Source: Smittium culicis (Eukaryota; Kickxellomycota; Harpellomycetes; Harpellales; Legeriomycetaceae). Taken from it: a DNA stretch of 22,834 nucleotides. Made by a program: the position numbers and the translations under genes. Numbering within the stretch: position 1 is the stretch's first letter; the number at the start of each line of letters is the position of its first letter. The notes below the pieces were generated by a model. That model made no database searches, was not told the DNA's origin, and saw nothing but the letters and a program-made list of their open reading frames with translations. Location: assembly GCA_001970855.1 (NCBI GenBank), contig LSSN01001589.1, positions 1-22,834 of the forward strand. The letters are read 5' to 3'. Below, piece after piece: positions 1 to 7,192 of this stretch.

Positions 1-684
1 TTTATTGGAAACGTGTCCAGTAACCTGTGATAACTAAATGTATTTAGAAATATCTGGTTTTATCTCGAATAACCCAACTTATTTCAAATAAACTCATCTA
101 TTTCGAAATAATATTTTCGCTTCCATTTATTGGCAAATAAAAATGCTCAATTCACTCGAACGCTTATAAAAAGAAAATTATCTACATACTGAAGAACATA
201 AAGCTCATTGTATTAAAAATATTTCACCTCTGCCATATACATGAATTTCTATTTCTCCCTTAATAGTCATATCCCGTTAAACATACTAAAGAAAACGGGC
301 TTAATGATTATTTTATGATAAAAAAGTGTATGTACTATTTGCTATTATTATACACTTTGAATATATTAGAAAGTGCGAAAATTTTAAAATATTATTATAA
401 AGATGTATTGGATAAATTAGATAGACAAATAACGTATTATTTCCATAGAAAGAGTTGTTAATAATTGAAAATATGTAATTATTTTAGATACTTGTGGCTA
501 CATGTTAACAATTTAGTAGAAATAAGAATTTTCAGAGTCTTTGTTATGGTTATTCTTGATATTAATTTCTTCTAAAGATATTTGGTTGATGACTTTCATG
601 ATAAGAATATCTTATGAGTTAACTAGCTGATAAATTTTTAAGAGCTAAATATATTTAGACACATTTTTTTAATGTATTGTGTAG
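1..684. other. AT-rich intergenic DNA, no gene seen
   Basis: No open frame of useful length and no convincing splice-joined frame was found on either strand. The sequence is A/T-rich with scattered short palindromic bits such as TATTTCGAAATA around 100-111. It is probably old repeat sediment leading into the MITE cluster that follows. Confidence 0.5.
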
Positions 685-688
685 TTAT

Positions 689-873
689 TTACCGTTCAAA
701 ACTATTATTTAAAAATGAATCCAGCAATTCCCAGCAATTTAAGAGTAGATTTTTTATTTGCTGTTATTCTAAAGCAAACCAATGATTAATATAATTTTGG
801 AATTATATAATTTTTAATGAATCAAGTTGATTTAGTTTTGTGAACTAAAATAATTCAATTGCCCGCGAAAGGG
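689..873 (+). mobile_element. piggyBac-like MITE, copy 1 (degraded)
   Basis: This copy of about 185 bp aligns with the MITE at 2318-2506 in the same orientation. Shared blocks are an ATTTGCTGTT block near 758, a GTTGATTTAGTTTTGTGAAC block near 827-844, and the right end GCCCGCGAAAGGG at 861-873. The left terminal repeat has decayed: TTAT at 685-688 is followed by TACC instead of CCC, so that boundary is approximate. The right flank is ATAC rather than TTAA or TTAT. A second AGGGTTAA at 912-919, preceded by AGGTCAAAA and TTTTTAGCC, resembles another right end, so a nested or duplicated end is possible. It is non-coding. Confidence 0.6.
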
Positions 874-916
874 ATACAAGGTCAAAACCATTGTCTGTTT
901 TTTAGCCAATAAGGGT

Positions 917-1481
917 TAAAAACGCCTATTATTTAGAAATAACTAACAACTAATTTCCAAATTTCTCGAGTTAAATCGAAAAATAATAGATATTTCTGAA
1001 ATATCAAAGTTATTCCAAAATACCCAATGGGAAATTTTTTTTATACAGGTTATTACGAATTAACTGAATTCTATTAGGTTTTTCCTATACTTATATCTAA
1101 ATAACTACCTTCATTATATAATAGCTCTAATAATTCTTCATTCTATTTTGAAGGATAACTAATTATGCTTAAGTTGTAAAATATTTCCAGTTTCAAGAAA
1201 TCTAATCAGCTGCCCTATTGAAATTTAAGGTCAGCTTTGAAATATTCGCTTTAAACTTTCAACAATTTTTTTTAGTACAATAATGGTCAAAGTTACATGA
1301 ATAATTAGAAAAATTGAAATGGCTTTATAATTTAGTCAATAATATCTGCAGTTATAAACTTATTAATATAACAGTATTTATTTTTTTAAGACAATAGTAT
1401 TATTTTTCTATGTAGTTTCCTCTACATTCAGAATTTCCCAAGAGGTATCTAGACAATAAAATAGTTGATTAACTGATTGTG
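917..1481. other. AT-rich intergenic DNA between MITEs
   Basis: No gene is visible. The stretch contains several TATTTCNGAAATA-like motifs (about 930-1010) similar to those at the very start of the window. These may be remnants of another short repeat, but the match is too weak to define one. Confidence 0.4.
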
Positions 1482-1485
1482 TTAT

Positions 1486-1675
1486 CACTTTCCCAGGCGG
1501 TAGACTACTTTTGGCCCACTAGAAATAGCCAACTGTGTTCAGTAATAATAATTTAATTCCGAGGCTTTAAGAAGTATTGGTTTTTTTGTTGAAAAATAGC
1601 AAATAGTTAATTTACTTATAAACAATAAACGAATCATAAAATTGATTTTTTAAAAGAGTGTTGGACGGGAAAGGG
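1486..1675 (-). mobile_element. piggyBac-like MITE, copy 2 (inverted)
   Basis: This 190 bp non-coding element is flanked by TTAT (1482-1485) and TTAA (1676-1679). Read on the minus strand it begins CCCTTTCCCGTCCAACACTC and ends GGGAAAGTG. Its reverse complement aligns along its whole length with the copy at 2318-2506: the GTAGACTACTTTTGGCC and CAACACTCTTTTAAAAAA blocks match almost base for base. CCC-beginning ends on a TTAA-type target are the hallmark of the piggyBac superfamily. With no coding capacity it must have been moved by a transposase encoded elsewhere. Confidence 0.8.
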
Positions 1676-1681
1676 TTAAAT

Positions 1682-1911
1682 CGGAGATTCTTTATGAAGG
1701 AATCATTTTATGCGTATCAAATAGTATAATAATCAATTGCCAATGAATAAAATTTGATACTTTTTTTTAGCAAATATAAATCTCATAATTAAATGAATAG
1801 ATTTCAAAATTGAAATGCCTATTCAAATCCGCCAATAATGTTTACAATGATAGAATATCCAAGCCAATAATATTATCTGCATCCAAGCACTCTCTTCGTT
1901 TAGAATCTCTT
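1682..1911 (-). mobile_element. MITE family 2, copy C (inverted)
   Basis: A 230 bp element has one end GGAGATTCTTTATGAAGG (1683-1700) and the other end CTCTCTTCGTTTAGAATCTC (1890-1909). The second is an imperfect inverted copy of the first. The body aligns, in inverse orientation, with 2625-2880 and with 2880-3102. The shared block TATTCAAATCCGCCAATAAT (1822-1841) is the clearest. The open frame across 1810-2016 is spurious: the matching frame in the sister copy has several stops. No target duplication was found, so the superfamily is unknown. Confidence 0.7.
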
Positions 1912-2066
1912 ATAACTTACGGATGTATTATTTTATTTTATGAATACTTGGGAAAAGTCCCTTTGATTAAATTGGAGCGCACTCCAATCGTTTTTTTGGT
2001 AAAGACTCGAGCGTGAAATGCAAGCATTGCGCGATTTTAATTATATTGGGTTTTCGGTATAATTAA

Positions 2067-2253
2067 CCCTTTCCAGCGCCAGCGCTATTTAACCTAATTA
2101 TTAAATAATTGGATAATAAAATTGGAAATTATTTGCTATTAGACAAACTATAGTTAATAGCCAATAAATTATGAACACTTTATATTGAATTAAAATATTA
2201 ATATGATTGGCTGATTATGGTGGCTCAAAAAAAGCCAATCGCCTCTGAAAGGG
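2067..2253 (+). mobile_element. piggyBac-like MITE, copy 3, perfect TTAA target duplication
   Basis: A 187 bp element is exactly flanked by TTAA (2063-2066 and 2254-2257). It begins CCCTTTCC and ends TGAAAGGG, giving 8 bp imperfect terminal inverted repeats. It shares the internal ATTATTTGCTATT motif and a TTGGCT...GGCTCAAAA right half with the copies at 2318 and 6592, but it is more diverged from them. It is non-coding. This copy shows the insertion signature of the family most clearly. Confidence 0.82.
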
Positions 2254-2317
2254 TTAAAAACAATTTTTGTATGTGGTTACTTTTTTTATCTTAATTATAA
2301 ATCCACTTATAAATTAT

Positions 2318-2506
2318 CCCTTTCCCATTCAACACTCTTTAAAAAAACCAAATTTATGGTTCGTTTATGGTTTATAATGAGATCAATTATTTGCTATTTA
2401 ACTACAGTATACCAATATCATTTAATTTCTCAGAATTAAATTATTTTTAACGAATTTAGTTGGCTTTATTTTTTAGGTCAAAAGTAGTCTAACGCCCGCA
2501 AAAGGG
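2318..2506 (+). mobile_element. piggyBac-like MITE, copy 4, TTAT target duplication
   Basis: A 189 bp element begins CCCTTTCCCATTCAACACTC and ends AACGCCCGCAAAAGGG. It is flanked on both sides by TTAT (2314-2317 and 2507-2510) instead of the canonical TTAA. It is the reverse-complement sister of the copy at 1486-1675, and both keep the full length of about 190 bp. It is non-coding. Confidence 0.82.
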
Positions 2507-2624
2507 TTATATCTATATAGTGTGTAACATCAAATTGAGGTTGATGTTAAATGAGATCGTTTCTCCTGAGAAATTTTAGCGATTAATGATTTAATTGTAC
2601 GAAAATACGGTGCTTACATTATAT

Positions 2625-2880
2625 GGGAGATTCTGAACGAAGAGAGCACTTTGTTGCAGTTTAATACTAATGGCTTAGGTAATATAACATGTAAATATTA
2701 TTGGTAGTTTTGAAAAGCCATTTCGTTTTTTCTATACATTATTTATTTTATGAAATTTTTATTTGCTATATAAAAGAAATTATTTAGCTCATTGGCCACC
2801 AATAATTTATGCTATATTATACACTGTAGCACTGTAGCACTATAACACCATAAATTGACTCCTTCATAAAGAAGTCTCCC
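2625..2880 (+). mobile_element. MITE family 2, copy A (left member of tandem dimer)
   Basis: A 256 bp element runs from GGGAGATTCTGAACGAAGAG (2625-2644) to CTCCTTCATAAAGAAGTCTCCC (2859-2880). These two are imperfect terminal inverted repeats of about 20 bp. The body lacks coding capacity. An internal CACTGTAG-type triplication (about 2822-2845) is present here but not in the other copies. Copy B follows directly, with its homologous sequence starting at the shared CACTTTGTTG (2647 in A, 2880 in B; offset 233 bp). Confidence 0.7.
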
Positions 2881-3102
2881 ACTTTGTTGAAATTTAATGT
2901 TATTGGTCCTAATAATCACTTAATGCTAGTTTTATTGGCGGAATTGAATAGACATTTGTTTTTTCTATTTCTTCATTTCATTATAAAATTTTTATGGGCT
3001 AAAAAAAGAAATGATTTTACTCATAGGTCATTGATTTTCTATTCGATTTTATACACTGTAACTCTTTACACTATAAAATGACTTCTTCATAGATAATTAC
3101 CC
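2880..3102 (+). mobile_element. MITE family 2, copy B (right member of tandem dimer)
   Basis: This repeats the body of copy A directly after its right terminus. It starts at CACTTTGTTG and ends at a decayed right terminus, GACTTCTTCATAGATAATTACCC (3080-3102). It lacks its own left inverted repeat and appears to share copy A's right end. Blocks such as ATACACTGTAACT and TTTTATGGGCTA match copy A or copy C. The open frame inside (2884-3081) is not matched by open frames in the sister copies and is not considered a gene. Confidence 0.65.
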
Positions 3103-4353
3103 ATATCTAAAACATTTACAGTCCAAATTTGGATACTAATATATCTACTTACCTTTTTATATGATGATACTTTGACGTATTGTTTAGATTTTTATATACA
3201 ATTTATAATTTAAACGATATATAAGAAATTTTTATAAGCTGTGATTGCTTCTCCACGCCCATATGGTTGCCATTTAACTTTGGGGTTTTTATTTTGTAAA
3301 GTTTAAAAATTCAGATAAATAAAATAATTATTTAAAAAAGTTTTTTTTTGATTGATATATATTTTTATATATTTTTTGAGGTGCATTTAAACTATAATGG
3401 ATCAGCTGACAGTTTCCTAATGGCGAAAAGTTAGAATGGTCTTTTATTCTGGTCATCTGTAATGATCACTGTGAAAGACCGGTTTTATTTTCGCTTTAGT
3501 TATTAAGGAAAAAAATCTGATTCTATTTGCACATGTATACAGTTAAAATTTTTCCCTTCCTCCGCGCTACTTTGGAGCTATTATATTTAGCAGCGAATTT
3601 TCTACACATTATAATAAAAATCTAATAGCCTAATAATGGTAGAACTGCTAGAAACTTAGTTGATATATAAATATGTAATTTTGCGGAGAGAATCTTATGT
3701 AAATCAGCAATAAGGTATATCTTAGCATTTGTTCGCCTTTCTCTAGCTATTAGTTATACTTTTTGCGGAGTAGACTGGTGAGCAAACTCACCTATAGCTG
3801 CCTAGACAATTGTGCAGTATTTATTGGATGCAAGTTTAATCATTCTGGGAAATCATTTGATGGCTTATTTTCACCAGCTAATGGCTGTATTGGATTTTTG
3901 ATTTAATATTATCTGTTTTAGATAAGCTCTTTTACAGGCTTAAAGTTTCCATTTTTGTTAAAACTACGAATCCCATTGAAGTAGATTGTTTTATCACCGC
4001 TCACAGCTTCTCCGCGTCTCCCCACGCCCAATGCGTAAATAAACGATATCAGCCATCAACCATTGGCAGATTTTGGTATGAAATCTTTCACACGAAGCCA
4101 TTCTTCGGGTTTTCTGGTATAAATTTAGCTAAGAAATAAATTCAACCTTCGTTAAGGCTTTTTTAATTTTTTAGCTAAGCAAAAAAGAAAAATCTTATTA
4201 GAAATTCTAAAACTAACTTTTTAAAACTATATAAACACAGGCATATCCACAAAAACCTAAGCTTTAAAAAAATTTCAAAATACTCAGTATTTATTCAACT
4301 ATTAATCCACATAAACTAATAGCACCAAAGCACAAAACTAATCTTAAGCAATC
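3103..4353. other. Unassigned intergenic region with less AT-rich patches
   Basis: The sequence from about 3400 to 4140 is clearly less AT-rich than its surroundings and has several stop-free stretches. The longest is about 85 codons on the plus strand (3883-4137), without an ATG. Shorter frames on the minus strand overlap it. I recognise no protein family. Small repeated motifs occur: TTTTGCGGAG at 3679 and 3761, and GGGCGTGG with a nearby AGAAGC (minus strand) near 3250 and 4005-4030. A perfect hairpin GGTGAG-CAAA-CTCACC lies at 3777-3792. It may be a decayed transposon or an unrecognised multi-exon gene. The last ~200 bp also hold the SERF promoter and leader. Confidence 0.4.
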
Positions 4354-4716
4354 ATGGCCAGTAAAAATCATTCTTTATAAAATTTTTATCTATGCTCGAA
4401 AAAGCACACACCATAACAATCTGTACTACCTTTTGTTTTTAGGAGGAAATCAAAGAGAACTTGCAAGAGAGAAAAACAAAAAAAAACAGGAAAAGCTAGG
4501 CAAAGGCAAAAAAGAAGACGATGGTATCTCTTTTAGATCGAAGCAAGAGCGGTAATATTTTCATTTTTATTAAATATTGTAACTTAAAATGAATTTATTC
4601 AATTCAATATAACTAATTTATCTTTATAAAAAAATTAAATTAGTGATGCCGAAATTATGAGACAAAAACAATTGAAAAAGCTAGCTGCTGCCGAATCTGT
4701 CCCAAATAACGCATAA
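4354..4716 (+). CDS. SERF: SERF (4F5) family small EDRK-rich protein, 62 aa, three exons
   Basis: SERF proteins are tiny, highly charged and conserved across eukaryotes. Animal members (MOAG-4/SERF) promote aggregation of amyloid-prone proteins, and they bind nucleic acids. My splice model is exon 1 4354-4360 (ATGGCCA), intron 4361-4442 (82 bp, GTAAAA...TTTTTAG), exon 2 4443-4551, intron 4552-4643 (92 bp, GTAATA...ATTAG) and exon 3 4644-4716 with TAA. The joined frame is 63 codons including the stop. The protein begins MARGNQRELAREKNKKK, the family N-terminal signature, and continues with a Lys/Gly/Asp-rich middle. It then reads ERDAEIMRQKQLKK, matching the family's DSEIMQQKQKK-like C-terminal segment, and ends in NA. 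Its length of about 60 residues is typical. The reading depends on a 7-nt coding first exon, but phases and both protein motifs agree. It ends tail to tail with SMN, 127 bp away. Confidence 0.93.
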
Positions 4717-4758
4717 TGGCTTTACAGATACAAAACAAGCATGTAACACAATGTAAAA

Positions 4759-4764
4759 ATTAAA
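4759..4764 (+). terminator. Candidate polyadenylation signal of SERF
   Basis: ATTAAA lies 43 bp after the SERF stop codon and is followed by an A-run. It is a common variant of AATAAA. In such A/T-rich DNA the match carries little weight by itself. Confidence 0.3.
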
Positions 4765-4804
4765 AAAAAACTAGATATATAATCATGGCCCGAAAACAGC
4801 AGCT

Positions 4805-4810
4805 TTTATT
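4805..4810 (-). terminator. Candidate polyadenylation signal of SMN
   Basis: AATAAA on the minus strand lies about 34 bp past the SMN stop codon, within the 127 bp shared by the two converging genes. Position fits a 3' end signal, but the motif is frequent by chance in this composition. Confidence 0.3.
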
Positions 4811-4843
4811 TGCATCTGTTAGCTACTCTTAAAATCTATTGCT

Positions 4844-6220
4844 CTATTTTTTTTTATTTGATTTCTCAGATTTCTTTCCCTAATAACAAAAATTATTTCA
4901 CAATAGTTAAGTTTAATCTTTGAAAATTTACCATACTTTTACTCTTATCCTCCACTATTAATCCTTTAGTAATAAGTATAATTATTTCAATCTTGTTTTT
5001 TCTTTTCTTACCTCTAATAGTCCCATATAGTAGCCCAAATAATAGTTTGAATTGCATAAATACTCTATCAGCTGCTTTTTATTTTTGGGCTTTGGAGGTT
5101 TTGGTTGCTTATTATGAACAAAATACTCAGTAAAAGATTGTTTTCCTATATCAATTTCATCGTCGTAGTTGTTATCCGAATAATTGCAGCCTTTTGTTGT
5201 AGTCATATTACATCCTTGTAAACTTTTTGCTGGCTCAGCTGTAGTAGCTCCAATTGGCGACTCTATCTGAGCTTTTTCGTTAGATGTGTTATCCAACTTG
5301 ATATTTTCTGATACCTTCTTTTCTTGCGCTACAGTGACGCCTATTTCACAGTTAATGTTTTTTAGCTCGCTTTCAAATCCAATGGTATTATTCTGACTAA
5401 GATTTTTGGATTTCCTCTTTTTATTCTTATTGATGTTGATGCTAGTCTTTATAGAAGCAAAAATATATAAATATTAGGCACAAAAATGTACGCAAAGTAT
5501 AGAGACTATCTTTTTAAGAAATGAATAAATTTTTACATTTTCTCTCTTTGAGTTTAAATAATCGGAAACACTATAAAATTTTTAATATTATAGTTGGTTA
5601 AAAAAATAGTACTTCTTTTCATAAAGAGTGAATATAAGAACAATACTAAATCCAGTATATAGAAGTAAGATAAAAATATTTTGAATTAAAGTCGAAATCT
5701 ATTTAATAGGGAATCAATTTACCTTTTCTCACTATACAAGGTGTAGTCCAAATTGGTATTTTCAGGAACAACGTTAGAAGCGTGGAATTCCTAAAAATAT
5801 AAAACAACAGTTTTTAAATATCAGCTCTGAAAAGAATAAACGTTAAAAAAAAAATTACTTTGTAGTCTTTGATTGAGTTATCCCAAGCGCTAATTAACAT
5901 CGAATCATCCCATAAATTCCTATTTGTAAACTAAATAGAATAAAGATGATTTAGAATAATAACGTATCTTTTATGCGGTAATATATTGTTCCTTATACGT
6001 TTAAATTTTTATAATCTTGGATATTTTCGATGCATTCTGTTTCCTGTTCGTAATCCTGTTCTAGATCGAAAGACTCTGCATTGTTAAAATCTCCGTAAAC
6101 ATCGGTTTCATAGTATTGACAATCATAGCCTGACACTTCCTGTCCATAGCTATCGAATTCTTTGTCGTATTCAATGTCTTCATTTGAAAATCCATCCGGT
6201 TTATATGCATTTCCTGACAT
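4844..6220 (-). CDS. SMN1: SMN (survival motor neuron) homolog without Tudor domain, ~275 aa, five exons
   Basis: SMN pairs with Gemin2 and oligomerises to assemble Sm rings on spliceosomal snRNAs. My exon model is 6220-5999, 5930-5859, 5790-5723, 5441-5012 and 4879-4844. The introns are 68, 68, 281 and 132 bp, all GT-AG. The joined frame is 828 nt. Residues 1-74 are acidic and Tyr-rich. Residues 81-98, WDDSMLISAWDNSIKDYK, match the Gemin2-binding helix of human SMN (WDDTALIKAYDKAVASFK). They retain the Asp equivalent to human D44 (D91). A Lys-rich stretch follows (about 125-134). Near the C-terminus are a short Pro/Lys run (232-241) and the YG box YYLGYYMG (254-261), matching the human GYYMG core. 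No Tudor domain is present between the two, as in fission yeast SMN. The ATG is preceded directly by an in-frame TAA. The last exon (GKKSEKSNKKK) is less certain: without splicing the frame would end at 4982. An extra exon at 5537-5570 is possible. Confidence 0.9.
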
Positions 6221-6587
6221 TTAAGTAATTATAATTAAAGAGATATTAGTTAAGAATGCAATATCGAATATTTTAAAAATTTTCAGGTTCATAAATTACT
6301 CTAAAATACATTTGCAAATATAAAGTATAGAGTAAATCTACAATGCTATTATTATTTTCTATTGGTGCAGCTTACGCTTGCGCTTCCAAATCGATACCAT
6401 TTTTGAATTGGCTGTAAATGTCTATCATGATAGATCAACTTTACTAAGTGTTAATAGCATTTTTTATTGGCGTAATATATTTTTTTTGCGAATAGAATTC
6501 TAATATAAAAAACAATTGAAATATGAGCTATAACTAAAAAGTTTATATCCGGGTGAAAGTAAGGGCCATAAATTGATATGGATTTCC
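6221..6587. other. SMN upstream region, no gene
   Basis: This stretch lies upstream of the minus-strand SMN gene. A patch of higher G+C at 6366-6392 (CAGCTTACGCTTGCGCTTCC) sits about 150-170 bp before the SMN ATG. It is the only distinctive sequence here and could be a promoter element. No coding frame was accepted. Confidence 0.35.
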
Positions 6588-6591
6588 TTAA

Positions 6592-6780
6592 CCCTCTCCT
6601 GTCGAACACATTTAAAAAAATTAATTTATTGATTCGCAAATTATTTATAAGCAAGTTTATCATTTGTCTTATAAATTATATTATACCAATAGTTATTTAG
6701 TTCTTGAAATTAAGTTATTAAATTTATATATAATTTGCTAGATGTAGTAGATCAAAAACGATTTACTGCCTGTGAAAGGG
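6592..6780 (+). mobile_element. piggyBac-like MITE, copy 5
   Basis: A 189 bp element begins CCCTCTCCTGTCGAACAC and ends TGTGAAAGGG. It is flanked by TTAA (6588-6591) and TTAG (6781-6784), the latter probably a mutated TTAA. Its left half aligns closely with the reverse complement of the copy at 1486-1675 (AACAC...TTTAAAAAAAT...TTTATNGATTCG). It lies between SMN and the trypsin gene, outside the 0-3 kb cluster, so the family is dispersed. The 70-codon minus-strand frame overlapping it (6451-6663) is spurious. Confidence 0.78.
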
Positions 6781-6784
6781 TTAG

Positions 6785-7192
6785 TGTATAAATGAATAAA
6801 AAAACACCATACATTTCAATTATTTTAGTCAAACTCATACCATTTTCTCTGTATAAATTTTCTATTAAAGTATGAATAATATTAATTTAAACTTGAGTAG
6901 TATATATCTTGGGACTTTTTGCCATTTTCCCAAATTTAAAACAAACTTTTCAAAATTAAAAAATTAAATAAAAACTAGAAATATACCATGGAACACTAAA
7001 TAAAAAAGTAAAATATAGTGTCATTTAATAAATTCTAATGTTAACTAAATAATAATAATATAAGAAACAAAGTGCATTAAATACAGGCATTTTATAAGTA
7101 AAGTATTTTGATTATACTTCTGTAAAGTAATCCACTTTAAAAAAAAAGGTTTTTAAACCAAAATATATCATCTATATTTGATTAAGCTTATC
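6785..7192. other. Intergenic region downstream of trypsin
   Basis: This A/T-rich DNA separates the MITE from the trypsin stop codon. I see no gene. The 3' untranslated region of the trypsin mRNA should lie in its right part, but no clear AATAAA on the minus strand marks the end. Confidence 0.4.

Noticed and set aside
1810..2016. 68-codon open frame on the plus strand
   Set aside because: It overlaps the end of a family-2 MITE. The homologous frame in the sister copy at 2625-2880 is interrupted by stops, so the frame is not under coding constraint.
2884..3081. 65-codon open frame on the plus strand
   Set aside because: It lies entirely within MITE family-2 copy B. It is not conserved as a frame in copies A or C and is rich in Leu/Phe/Ile as expected from A/T-rich DNA.
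6451..6663. 70-codon minus-strand frame
   Set aside because: It crosses the left boundary of the piggyBac-like MITE at 6592 and shows no domain.
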